The notes under the pieces: model-generated
Seen by the model: only the letters and a program-made list of their open reading frames with translations
Database searches by the model: none
Told to the model about the DNA's origin: nothing
Program-made: the position numbers and the translations under genes
Assembly (NCBI RefSeq): GCF_031877795.1
Contig: NC_133942.1
Span: 3,596,001 to 3,660,000, forward strand
Origin: Strix aluco
Taxonomy: Eukaryota > Chordata > Aves > Strigiformes > Strigidae
Direction of reading: 5' to 3'
Length of the DNA: 64,000 bases
Part shown: positions 1 through 11,214 of the stretch, in pieces
Position numbering within the stretch: the first letter of the stretch is position 1
How the letters are laid out: each line of letters begins with the position of its first letter

Positions 1-608
1 TTTACTCCCGCCATCGGCGCACTGACGCTGCCCCCGCCCCACACTGAGGCGGCAGCTTTGGGTCAAATCCGCGGGGAAATGGTGCCGCTCCAGCGCGTGG
101 GGGAACTCGCCCGGGGAGCGCTTGCAGAGCAGCGTGGCGCGTGGATGCCCCGAGCATCCCGTGGCGTCTTTAATCCGGGATCTCCCACTGTCCCGCGTGG
201 CAAAATGGTTTCCCACACACGCTGCAGGCCCCGGCCGGACGCAGCCCCAGGGCCGGGTGACGCGACTTTGCCCTGCCACGGCTCTGGAGGCCGCGTGTGC
301 CCGGCACTTTCCCCGGGAACATTTCCTGGGGTGGGGTAAAGGTTGGAGTTTTGCTTTTAAGATGGTCCCTCGAGGCTCATTTCGCCAGGGGGTGGAAGTA
401 TCCCAGACAGCCTCTCGTGGGCGGCACGCTGCCCTTTGTGGCCGCCGCGCTGGGCTCCCCGCACGCCCTCGTGGGTGCCCGGGCGTGAGCCCCGGGAGGA
501 GCCGCGGCCGCCCCGGCCCCACGACGCCCAGCCCAGCTCTTTGGACCGAGCTGTTAATCGGTAACCGGGGCGCAGGGCCGGGAGCTGCGTGGCCGGCGGG
601 GCTGGCAG
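1..608 (+). promoter_or_regulatory. GC-rich upstream region and candidate non-coding first exon of the SLC28 gene
   Basis: This stretch is CpG-rich and ends in a good donor (gcag|gtgagt at 608/609). The next acceptor is at 2213, just before the coding exon with the start codon. A non-coding exon 1 ending at 608 and transcribed from here is therefore the simplest model, but no TATA box or start site can be placed. No coding exon of another gene was recognised. Confidence 0.45.
553..565 (+). promoter_or_regulatory. HNF1-like palindromic site
   Basis: GTTAATCGGTAAC matches the HNF1 consensus GTTAATNATTAAC at all but two central positions. It lies about 44 bp before the presumed exon 1 donor of a transporter whose family is expressed in intestine, kidney and liver, tissues where HNF1 acts. 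Function is inferred from motif and context only. Confidence 0.4.
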
Positions 609-2213
609 GTGAGTGTGGGGGGCCGGGGGTGGCCCTGGGGCACGGGGGCAGCCGTGGGGCGCGGGGAGGGTGCGAGGACGCGGTGGGGGCGTGAGGGCGT
701 GAGGACATGGCGGGTGTGAGGGCGTGGGGCGCAGGGGCAGCCACACCGCACCACGAGGCCGTGGGGGTCCACGAGGGACAGGGGGGCCCGGGGGGGGCCT
801 GGGCATGGTGTGAGGACAGGGGCCGCAATGGGGTGAGGGGGGGCATGTGGGGGGCACCCTCCTGCTTGCCCCACTGATTGGCTGCCTGTCCATGTGACCC
901 CACCCCTGAAGGGGAGGGCAGCCAATAAGGCTTCACCAAGACAGGAGGTCGATGAACCACGTGGGGGGTGGGGGGGTGGCACTGAGGGGGACATGGAAGT
1001 GACATCAGCCCAGGGGTCCTGGAGGGCACTGAGCCCAGGAGGGGTGGGGAGAGCCAGGAGCCCTGGGGCGTCCCGGAGCCTTGTGGGGGGTCCTGGGAGG
1101 GGTCCCTGAAACACCGTCCTGGGACCCCTCCCGGTGCTGGGCCTGGGGAGGGGGCATCCTCCTGGTCCCTGCCAGGGTCCTGGTGAGGGCTCCCTGAGCG
1201 CTGGGGGGCACCGGGGGTGCTGGAGGCCCCGGAGGAGGTCTGGGGTCCTGGGTTCCTACGCCAAGCAGCCGCGAGCCCAGGGGCGCGCTGAGGGCCAGCA
1301 CACCTCAGTGGTCCCACCCATGGAGCCCACCGCCACCTTCAGCTGCTGTGAGGTGCCACGTTGAGAGGGATGTTCTCCAAAACTCCTCACCTCCACTCGT
1401 TCCATCTGGGGCTGGGTCGCTCCCTTCAGTGGGCCCTAATTCTCACCCTGTGAGAAGCAGGCGATGACCCTGCTACCTGCACCTTCTCCCTGCAGACCTC
1501 TACAACCCTTCTCCAAAGCAAGGACAACTCCCTACTCCCTCTGTCCTCACACAGAAGTGCTCCTACAGTCAATCACTGTCTTTTCTGTGACTTCTCTGCT
1601 CTTCCCTCATCCTTCTCCAGGTAGAGGAACCCGGAGGGTGTCCAAATGGGATGATCCGAGGGTTCCTGCCCTGGCATAACACTGGTTCTTCTGGCTTTGC
1701 TGGACCAGTTCTCCCAGTGTGATCCTCCTTTAGGAACAGTCCCCATGCAAACTACCACTTATTCCTACCCATTGCTCCTGCACTGTATTAGTTATTAACA
1801 TGAAAGGACTTTCTTCCTTACCGTACTCAGTTGCACCAAGCCCTCCCAATGAGGGATGCAGCCCTATTTATTTTTCGCAAAATCCCACTTGCAAAGGGGC
1901 TCATGGAGGCCGGTGGCCACTGCCACCAACTTGGAGGAGGAGTACCTGCTCTCCCTGCTGCATCTAATCCCCTCCTGCAATTCCTTGGGAGCACAGAAGA
2001 GCAAAGACCTTCCCAGAGTGACAGGAGAACAAGGAAGTCGGCACACCAGCCCCATGGCTCGGGGACCTCATGGGATGGTCCCTTGATGTGCTGGTGCAGG
2101 AACTGCTCTGAACCCCTGCTGCAAAGGGCGTTCTCCTCTCAGAGACCCCCAAATTGAAAACTGGGGTTGGACATCCGTCCTTCCCAGAGGTGATCCTGTC
2201 TTTCTCTCCTCAG
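609..2213 (+). other. SLC28 intron 1
   Basis: Presumed first intron. The first 700 bp are extremely G-rich on the plus strand, with short imperfect reiterations of gtgagggcgtg around 690-730. The rest is of ordinary composition. No coding exon or known repeat was recognised. Confidence 0.4.
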
Positions 2214-2274
2214 CCAGCGTTGGTCCCTCGTGGGGCTGTTTCTCTCATGCATTGAAGTTGCGGCGCTTCTGGAG

Positions 2275-5200
2275 ATGGAAGAAAACCAGATAACCCTGGA
2301 CAACCTTGAGAAGGGCGCGGATAACCCAGCTTTCAGCTCCGTGGTAAGTGTCCTCTTCCCCTCCCGTCAGGGTGCAGGAGCTGCTCAGGGTGCTCCAGCT
2401 AATGATGTTTTCCAGGGGGAGGAGAGAGTCTCTGAGGAATGTGATAGTCCACGTGGTGAGAGCAAAGAGGAGAAGAGAGGAAGGAAAGAGAGATTCTCCT
2501 CCTACTGCAGGTAGGATAGCCCCTGGAGATGTGTGTATGTGGGGTGTTTCCAGTGGTCATAGCAAGTCTGCAACCCTTGGGCCAGCGATTCTCCTGGAGC
2601 CATACTGCCCACACAGCAGGGACAGTGCCTGATGGCTTTGTGGGGTGACAGTGGCAGGTCTCTGTCCCCACAGCAGACACCCAGAGCAAGCCTGCACTCA
2701 TGGTGCTTGGGCTGTTGGGGTGTGTGGTGGGGTCTCCCCTGCCATAACAGGCCAGCTTGCCCCTCCTCGGAGCACACAGCATTGCTGCTGGAGGCCACGG
2801 CACACCTACACCACCGTGCTGCTGCTGCACACACCCTCTGGGAGGCAACGGTCACGGCCTGGCTCCGTTGGGTTGGGTTGGGTTGGGCTGATCAGGATCC
2901 ATCATCTGCACCACTCACGTCTCTGGCGTGTGACTCTCCCCAGGAAGGCCCTGCAGCCAGCATCCAAGGCAAAGCGCTTCTGCAAGGCTCACGCCAAGTT
3001 GTTGAGAAGGGTCGTACTGGGGCTCCTTGGAGTAGGTGAGGACTTCCCATCACTGAGACCCCATCTCCACATCCCTTTGGCTGGCCGTGCCTCCAGCCTC
3101 CCAGCACTGGGCATGGCCACCCATGTGGAGGTTGTATCTGCTCCCGCCAGCCCCACTGCCTGCCCGCTCCTTACCCCACCACTCCTGTCCATGAGGGCTA
3201 CCTGCACCTCACTGTCCTCCTCCCCTTTCTCCACCTACCCCAAAGGTTTGCTGTGCCTCTTCCGCTCACTCCATGTGCCCCCAGACAGCGGAGGGGCTGT
3301 CACCAGTGAGCCTGGCTGCTGGGGTGGTGCTCCCTAAGTCCTCCTCACACACAGATGGGAACCTCAAGGGTGGCCTGGGAAGGACATTTGGAGGAAATGA
3401 ACCTCACTGTTGGCCCTGGTTAGTGTTACGAATCCATGATCCTATGGCCCATATGTTTCTGACCCACAATGTGCCTTCTCCAGCCTACCTGTGCTACTTC
3501 ATTGCGGCCTGTTGGCTCAACTTCCAGCGAGCCCTTGCCTTGGTGGTCATAACTGCTGTGGTTGTCTTCTTCGTCTGCTGGAGCCTCTTCAAGAAGCACT
3601 GTGGGGCAAAGGTATTGCTGCTCCTCAGCCCTGCTTGGAAATGCTTCCTAAAGTACTGGCCGTGGCTGAAATGGTGAGTCGGGAAAAGGCAGGGCCAGAT
3701 CCCTCCCTGCACCAGGGTCCCCTCTCTCATGGCTGCCCTGCCAGCATGACCAACAGCCGGTGGCGTTGGGCACATGCCCTAGTGACGTGCAGGCACCTCA
3801 TAAATGATGAGGCATGGCCCAGCCTGGGGACCACTTAAAAGCCATGGCAGAAACATCTTGCTGCTCTACCTCACCCCTCATTTGTGCCCAAGCCCCAGGT
3901 TTCTTCAGTTGCATGGACCCTATGGTGGCATCTCCCACATAATTTTCTCCTGCCCTTCATGAGCTGCTCTCCCCATGGGGACATCTGCTCTGTGACAGTC
4001 TGGGATTTCCTTTGCAGGCTGCTGGTGGTGGGCCACGTGGTAGGCCTGATCCCATGGCTGATTTTGGACTCCTCCAGAAATCCAGAGCAGCTCATCTCCT
4101 TAGCTGGCTTCTTCTTTTTAGTGCTGTTCCTGTTTGCCTGCTCCAAGCACCACGGTGCAGTAGGTGTTTCAGGTTTGACTTGGTCATTGGTGCCCTCACA
4201 TGAGGTGGTCACCCAGCACTGGGGAACAAGTGCTTCCTTCCCACTGGCATCCCCTGATGGCCCATTGCTGGAGCTCCCTGGAGGAAGCAGAAGCCCAGCA
4301 GGGCTCCAGGGCAGAGCTGGGCACAGCCTGGAGAGCTGAGCTGGTCAGGTGGATGGAGCCCCAAAGCCACCGCACTGCCCTCCTTCCCACCGCTCAGCCC
4401 AGGGCTCCCCCATGGTGCCTCAGTCCTGTTTTCCATCATGTCCCTCATAGTGGGTGAGAGGCAGAGACTCAGGACCAGACCCACGCCTGAGCTTCAGGTG
4501 CCTGGGGGTGGAGGTTGGACCTGAGCTTCAGGTGCCCTGGGTGATGTGAGCAGAAGTGATTGAATTCCCAGTGGCTTCCAACCCAACTTGCTTCAATGTT
4601 TTGGGCAATCCCTCCACCTGCCTCCTCCAAAGGGTTAATGAACAGAAAGTTTTGATCTAGCAGGTCTGTACTACCAGTCAAACCATTAGAAGGTCTCTGT
4701 GCTCATCTCCTTCTGGTTGAGCCTGGCAGGTTATATTCCACCAGCCAGTTCCTGAGTCCCACCAACTCATCTTCCTCTATCACCAATCTACATTTGTGGG
4801 TTTCTATGGGACTTTCTTTATTAGTATCCCCATGACCCTCACCGAGGGCACAGTGTTTCCCATGCACAGCTGTCAAAGGGGTGGGAAGACAGAGAGGGAA
4901 ATCTGCAGGCTTTGGTAAGGTCTCAGTCTCAGTCCCCGTTCTGCTCTTGGTCCCCAGGTGTACTGGAGAGCCATTTTCTTGGGCCTTGGCTTGGAGTTTT
5001 TATTTGGACTCATCGTCCTCCGAACAACCCCCGGCAACCAAGCTTTCCAGTGGCTGGGTGACCAGGTCCAGGTACTGCATCTGCTCACGCCATCCTGTGC
5101 TTGTGCCATCCATGTAGCCCCTCCTGGGATCAGCAAGAAGAGCAGAGGGTGGCATGGGGTGGAGAAGCTGCAGGGACTGCACGCTCACAAATGTTTTTGT

Positions 5201-8200
5201 TTGGGACTGGAGAACAGGCAGCTCTTTCCTGGGTTTCTGCAGCAGCCCAGACACTTCGGTGTGGCTCCCTTGCAGGCTGGAGCAGTGCCCTGTGGCTTGG
5301 AGACAGCCCACCAGTGTCCCCAGCTTAGGTTTCAGAGGGTCATTCTCTGGAGGGGTAGTGAAGTGAGCTGTGGGGTTGGGGGCACTTCTACTAGGTAGAA
5401 GTGAGATGTCAGGGAAGGAGCCAATGGAGATCTCCGTCCTACCATGGAACTTCTCCACCTGCAGTTCTTCCTGGGCTACACCACAGCTGGCTCCAGCTTC
5501 GTCTTTGGGAACACGCTCATTGAAGAAGTCTTTGCCTTTCAGGTCAGCTTGGGGAATGGGGTATGGGGAGGGAGAGGTAGAGCCTGGTTTTCTTTTGGTC
5601 TGGCTGCCTTGCTGGCTCCTGGAGAGCACCAAGCTAAACACAGAGTTTTGCTGCAGCAGAGCTCAGCCACCTCAAGGATGGGTGTCCCTCAGCTTTGTAC
5701 CCACCCATGAGCCACCTCAGTGCCATGGGGGATTTGCGCTAGACCCTGCCTCTCCTGCCAGCCCGGTCCAGTGTTGTGGCACCCCAGTAGCATGGACTGG
5801 CTGTGCAATACCACGCCATGCCCAGCTCATGGGGCAGGGAGGCTTGGTCCCCGAGTGTACTTAGATGTGTTGCTCAGCTCTCCTTTAACCCCGTGCCCTG
5901 GTGCCTTGCCTGCAGACTCTGCCCATCGTTGTTTTCTTCAGTTGTGTGATGTCCATCCTCTATTACCTCGGTGTCATGCAGTGGCTCATTGTCAAGGTAG
6001 GGCCTCATACCTGGCTCTGGGGTGGTGATGGAAAGGAGAAGAACCTGGTGGGTTCTCTATCTATTATGATCAGCTGATGGATGTCCTAGGAAAATTGACA
6101 TGGCACTAATTTGGGGTGATTTGTCCTGCTTAAAAGAATAGGCACAAACTCCTTCTTTCTTGCATGTCCTCCTGAGAAAGCCCAACCCCGGAGCTGATGT
6201 TGCTACCTGGTCTGTGGGCGCTTCCCAAGATCACCTCTGTGCAGCTTGAGGGCCAAACAGTGCCCTGCTTCATGGGGTGAGTGGCAGGGTGCCGGGAGCC
6301 TTTGTGAACATGGTGGTCTTGTCTTTCCCCAGATCTCCTGGCTGCTTCAGGTCTCGATGGGCACCACTCCTGCTGAGACCCTGAGTGTGGCGGGGAACAT
6401 TTTTGTGGGACAGGTAAGGTCCTGGGCAGGAGGTCCAGCTCCTCAGCCCTTGCAGCTGAGCCTGCCCTGAAGGAAGGGACTTCTCCTCCCTTCCCAGGAG
6501 ACCTGTGGCCCTGCGTAGCCCTGTCTCAAGGACAACAGGGTTTTCTCTCTCGCAGACCGAAGCCCCACTGCTCGTCCGCCCATACCTTGCAGACATGACC
6601 CGTTCAGAAATCCATGCGGTGATGACTGGTGGATTTTCTACTATTGCAGGCAGCGTGATGGGTGCCTACATATCCTTTGGGGTGAGTGCATGAGCAGATG
6701 TATGCCACGTGCTCCCTGCTATGGGGTCCTGACACACGAGAACTGCCCTGGACTGGTAGGTGAGGGAAGACCCTCAGCAGATGTCCTGTGGTCGCCTTCC
6801 ATAAGCAGGAGGAGGGCAGGGTGCCTCCATGGACAGCCTCAGCTCCGCTGGCCTGGCCAGAACCCCAGAGCCCTTCCAGGTAGAAGGCCCTGCCGTGGGA
6901 CCCTCACTGCACGTCCTTGCACAGTGCGCGGGGCAAATCTCCCTGAATCATGGGATAATTTAGCCTGGAAGGACCCTCTGGGGGTCTCTGACCCACTCTC
7001 CTGCCCAAATGAGGTGACAACAAAGCCCAAGGGGATGCCCAGGGCCTTGTCCAGGTTGGTGGTGAACATCCCCAGGGATGAGGATCTCCCCCCACCTCTC
7101 CAGTCCACCCCACAGGTGCCTCGGTCATGCGGAACAATTTTTTCCTTATATCCAACTGGAATTTTCCCACTGAAACTGTGCCATTGCTTCTCACCCTTTC
7201 GCTGGGCACCTCTGTGCAGTGTCTTCCCTCCAACGCCCATTTAAGTAGTCGGGAAGAGCAACTACACCCGCCCCCCCCCCAGCCCTCTTTTCTCTCAGCT
7301 GAACAAGCCCCACTCCTCCAGCATGGCCTTGACGGTCCTGTGCCCTGACCCCGCCAGGGACGCCCTCTCCAGTTCATCAGTGTCTCAGCCCTGGACACGG
7401 TGTCCAGACGTGGCCTCATCAGTGCTCTGTAATGGGGCATAAACCTTCCCCTCGACCTGCTGGCTGAGCTCCTGCTATTTAAACATTAATTAGTCTCCTT
7501 AAATGGGGAGCCAAGGGTGAAAGGTCAGAGAAAGGAGACGTCACTCAGCAGGCAGGGGAGGAGTGAGACTGGGAGCTTGGCTCTTCGTCAGCACGTAGAA
7601 GTTTGCAATGTTGCACAACCTATTGCTTTGATATTGATAAAAAGGGACAAGAATCATCATGATTAGGTCAAACAGCAGGAAAGATTATCACCTCTGAGGC
7701 TGCCGTCGCTGCAGCTCCAGCAATGCCTCCACCCAGGTGAGCTGCCCTACGTGCTGCAGCCAGCTGAGATGGGAAAAACGAGATATTTTTCCCACCCTGA
7801 GCAAACAGAGAGCCCTGAACTGCTCCGAGCATCTCTGGCTGATGCCAGCCACGTGCTGGGCTGCCCTGAGGTGGCACGTCACGGGACGCAGCCTTGCACA
7901 GAGGTGCCTAAGCCCACGGTCTGCACGTTGCAGATAGATGCAGCATCACTGATCGCAGCCTCCGTGATGGCTGCACCCTGCGCCCTCGCCATGTCCAAAC
8001 TCGTCTACCCTGAAGTGGAAGAGTCCAAGTTCAAGGACAAAGCAAGCATCCACCTCTCCAGTGGGTGAGTGTGAGAAGGGGGATGGTGGAGCGGGGCTGC
8101 CTGTGTCCTGCCAGCGCGGGGAAGCCATGGGGGCAATCTGAGGGGGATGAGCGGCCATTGCGGGTGACCTGAGGTTGGGAGAGCCTGTGGGGTGCAGATC

Positions 8201-10698
8201 GTGGGGTGAGAGCGGGCCTTGCACAGGGGGTGCCCAGCCACACGAGCCCACCGGGGTCTTTTTTCACACAGGGAAGAGCGGAACATCCTGGAAGCTGCGA
8301 GCAACGGGGCTGCTGCCTCCGTGGGGCTCGTGGCCAACATTGCGGCCAACCTCATTGCCTTCTTGGCGATGCTGGAGTTCATCAACGCTGCCCTGCGCTG
8401 GTTCGGGGAGATGGTAGACATCGAGGGGCTCTCCTTCCAGGTACCCCTGAGGGCAGCCCCACGGTCTGGGCTGCCAGATCCTGCATCCCCCACTGCCAAG
8501 CCCCTTGCTGGGTGTTTGGCAAATGCTGGCAGCAGGTGTCCAAGCTGGGGGCTATGCAGCTGGCCAGCTCTGAGCTGCTCCCTTCTGGGATGCTTTTCCC
8601 AGGTCATCTGCTCCTACGTCCTCATGCCCGTGGCCTTTCTCATGGGAGCAAACTGGGCAGACTCGCCGCTGGTGGCCGAGCTCTTGGGGATCAAGATCTT
8701 CCTGAACGAGTTTGTGGCATACCAGCAGCTGGCCACATACAAGAAGAACCGTCTGTCGGGCCTGGAGGAGTGGGACGGGAGCCGGAAGCAGTGGATATCT
8801 GTGAGGGGCACCTGGCAGGGATGGCGCCAGCTGAAATGGGGCATGGGATGTGGCCAGGCAGACGGGTGGTGGGCGGGCAGGGGGATGACACTGTTGGGGT
8901 GGGAGGGCACCCATGGCCAACTAGACTTGAATGTTTGCTAACTGCTGGGTACGGGGTCATCCTGAAGGAGTCAGTGAAGCCCTTTCCCATTCCCCCTGCT
9001 CCTTGGTGGGACAGACCATGATGCTACAGGGCCCCCTGTCCCCCCAGCCCAGCCTCTCCCAGGGGCAAGCTGCCTACCCCTGCAACCTCGCTCCCAAAAA
9101 TAGCTGAAGGAGAAAGGGTTGGGATAGGGGAATTATCTCCATCATGTCTGGGTGGACTGGGAGCTACGACATGGTGCTCAGCACTGGGTGCTCTGGGGCT
9201 GCTCCTGGGCGGAGGTGACCATCCCCTGATGCTGTGCCCTCCAGGAGCGATCCGAGATCATTGCCACCTTTGCACTTTGTGGATTCGCCAACCTCAGCTC
9301 CATCGGGATCATGCTCGGAGGCCTGGGTGAGTGTGACCCATGTCCTGGGTACCTGGGCATGATGCAGGGGGATTCTGGCCCCAGGGAGCAAGGGCTCAGC
9401 TGGGGCAGGAGCTATTTGCTGCCCCCAAGCCTCCATGTTCGGTCTCTGCCGGCACACAGGTAAGAAACAGGATCTGCATGAGGGTAGAGGGATGATTTTG
9501 CACTGCACCCACAGGCAAGAGCATGTGCATGTCCCACAAGCCCAGCAACAGGACAAAGGGCAGAGAGTCCAGTGCTGAGAGCTCCCAGGGCTCTGGCTGA
9601 TCACCCATGGGCGCAGGGCGGGCAGAGCGCTCTGCCAGCACCCACCACTGCCAGGACAGGCAGACAGCACGATGGGTGCTGGCTGGGATCACCATGTTCC
9701 CCAGACATCAGGGGTTGGGGTGGGCAGGGCACTGTGTGGCAGAGCCAGCTGGGGACCTGGGACACGTCCCTCTGTCCCCAGCCTGGGGTAGAGCCAGAGC
9801 AAGGATCTGACTCGCCCCTGTCTCTGTTTTGCCCCCCACAGCCTCCATGGTACCCGAGCGCAAGGGTGACTTGGCCTCCATCGTGCTGCGAGCCCTGCTC
9901 ACTGGCATCTGTGTCTCCATGCTCAACGCCTGTCTGGCAGGTAAGTCCCTGCCCCCCACCAGCGGGGCCAGAAAGAAGCAGGGAGAGACAGGCAAAGGGC
10001 TGAAGACCCCTATAAATGCAGGTGCAGGGGTGGGGATGGCTGGCCTGTCCTCCCCATGGCTCTGCCAAGGCCTCCAAACCCTCTGCTTTCCCCTCATGGT
10101 TTTGCCAGGGGCTGCCCAAGCCCAAGGGCTCTGCTGGGGCCCCTCATCCTCATCTAGGCTGGGATGGGGACAGCTCAAGGGCAGCTTCTGGGGCACTGCA
10201 AGGAGTTCCCTGGGGTCACTGCTGCAGCCGTCTCAGGGGCGAGGGGGGACAGTGCATGGGACCTGCAAGCGCCGTCCCAGGTACAGGATTTGCAAGCAAG
10301 TGTGCTCGGGGTATGGGATTTGCATGCATGGTCCCTCAAGAGCCCCAACCAGGAGACCTTGTCCCCCAGGTCTCCTGCATGTGCCAACAGAGGTGGGTGA
10401 CTGCGTGACCTTCCTCCGCACCGCCAACTTCAGCTCTACCAGCTACACCATGTACACGTGCTGCAAGCAGCTCTTCGCCAGGTGGGTGGGAAGGGCCCCC
10501 GAGCCCTGTGGTCCTGCCCGGGGATCCAGGTGGTGGGATCTAGGCTCATCCTGACCATACTTCTCTCCTTCCAGCTCAGTGCTCGCCAACGGGACGCTCT
10601 CCTTCACGGGAGCCTGGGCTGGCCTGGCGGAGAGCGTGCTGTGCCTGACGCAGTGCTGCGGGCACTACAACCACACGTCCTGCACGGGGACAACCTAG
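2275..10698 (+). CDS. SLC28A1: Concentrative nucleoside transporter, SLC28 family (CNT1/CNT2 type), complete
   Basis: Sodium-coupled nucleoside importer of the plasma membrane. Coding exons: 2275-2343, 2416-2510, 2944-3035, 3484-3673, 4018-4159, 4958-5071, 5465-5542, 5916-5996, 6333-6413, 6556-6681, 7934-8064, 8272-8440, 8603-8800, 9245-9326, 9842-9940, 10370-10481, 10575-10698. All have GT/AG borders and phases that match; they total 1,983 nt, or 660 residues plus TAG, close to human CNT1 (649). The acidic/basic N-terminus (residues 1-60) precedes hydrophobic segments from about residue 75. The CNT signature G-x-K-x3-N-E-F-V-A-Y is in the 8603-8800 exon. The C-terminus is Cys-rich with N-glycosylation sequons (NFS, NGT, NHT). 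The start ATG follows an acceptor at 2213, leaving 61 nt of 5' UTR in that exon. The family is certain. SLC28A1 is preferred over SLC28A2 because of the neighbour ALPK3; protein similarity alone does not separate them. Confidence 0.93.
2870..2887 (+). repeat. (GGGTT)n run, predicted G-quadruplex
   Basis: Four GGG runs separated by TT (70-72, 75-77, 80-82, 85-87 after 2,800), about 55 bp upstream of the exon that starts at 2944. The G-rich strand is the transcribed RNA strand, so a quadruplex could form in the pre-mRNA close to a 3' splice site. The unit is TTGGG, not telomeric TTAGGG. Confidence 0.8.
4486..4536. repeat. 17-bp direct repeat
   Basis: CCTGAGCTTCAGGTGCC occurs at 4486-4502 and again at 4520-4536 within an SLC28 intron. 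It looks like a small local duplication with no obvious role. Confidence 0.75.
6333..6681 (+). other. SLC28A1: SLC28 exons carrying the nucleoside-selectivity residues
   Basis: The exon 6333-6413 ends with the residues F-V-G-Q (Gly313, Gln314), and the exon 6556-6681 contains A-G-S-V-M-G (Ser347, Val348). As I recall the human mutagenesis work, the equivalent pairs are Ser-Gln and Ser-Leu in pyrimidine-selective CNT1, Gly-Met and Thr-Val in purine-selective CNT2, and Gly-Gln and Ser-Val in broad-specificity CNT3. The rest of the protein resembles CNT1/2 more than CNT3. The residues are read directly; broad specificity is an inference. Confidence 0.85.
6947..7480 (-). mobile_element. CR1 LINE fragment, 3' end, old
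   Basis: Antisense to the SLC28 gene. The low-coordinate end reads like a decayed CR1 3' terminus (aatcatgggataatttagcc, then aaggaccctctgggggtc). It runs through typical CR1 stretches (accttgtccaggttg-like; ccctcgacctgctggc near 7455). It is 5' truncated and quite diverged, so it is older than the copies at 43.7 and 52.7 kb. No usable ORF. Confidence 0.75.
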
Positions 10699-10900
10699 AA
10701 ACATACAGGCAGCTGCCCGCTCCAGGGGCAAGGGCCTGGGAACACCAGGGTCTGTGAGGCCTGGGCCCAAACACAGAAAAAACCCCAGCAGAGACCTGTG
10801 CGTTCAGTCTTCTCCGCTCCAGGGATGACAGCCAGCCACGTGCACCTTGCAACCCGCACCCTTAGATGCTGGACCCGCAGACACACGGGAACTACTCCTA

Positions 10901-10906
10901 AATAAA
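10901..10906 (+). terminator. Polyadenylation signal of the SLC28 gene
   Basis: AATAAA lies 203 bp after the stop codon and is followed by a GT-rich stretch at about 10,920, which places cleavage near there. Confidence 0.8.
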
Positions 10907-11214
10907 TCATAGAAATCCCCGTGTGCTTGCCCTGAGCCCCACTCTGGCCCCTGGCCGTGGCTGCCCCACCCAGGATGAGGTGTTTGCCCAGGCTGCACCC
11001 TGCCACCGCAGCTGCCGGAGCCAGTGTTCGCTGCAGCCCAGCCTCCACCAGCTGCCAGCTTTGGGGGCTGGCCCCAGGCACCCTCTTCTCCCCCCTGGGG
11101 TGTGGATGGGGGTAAAGCCATTACTTGAAGACGTTTCCTTCCCCCGAACACAAAGCCACCCCATCCTGCTGTGCTTGGGTGCATCTTTTTGACAGAGACC
11201 ACAGCGCTGGGGAC

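Larger units (their letters stand above)
2511..10369 (+). other. Remaining SLC28 introns over 300 bp
   Basis: Introns 3036-3483, 3674-4017, 5072-5464, 5543-5915, 5997-6332, 8801-9244, 9327-9841 and 9941-10369 hold nothing I can name. Intron 2511-2943 holds a G-quadruplex sequence, intron 4160-4957 a 17-bp direct repeat, and intron 6682-7933 an old CR1; these are listed separately. Confidence 0.7.

Noticed and set aside
2867-2889. Interstitial telomere repeat
   Set aside because: The unit is TTGGG, only four copies, and lacks the A of the vertebrate telomere unit.
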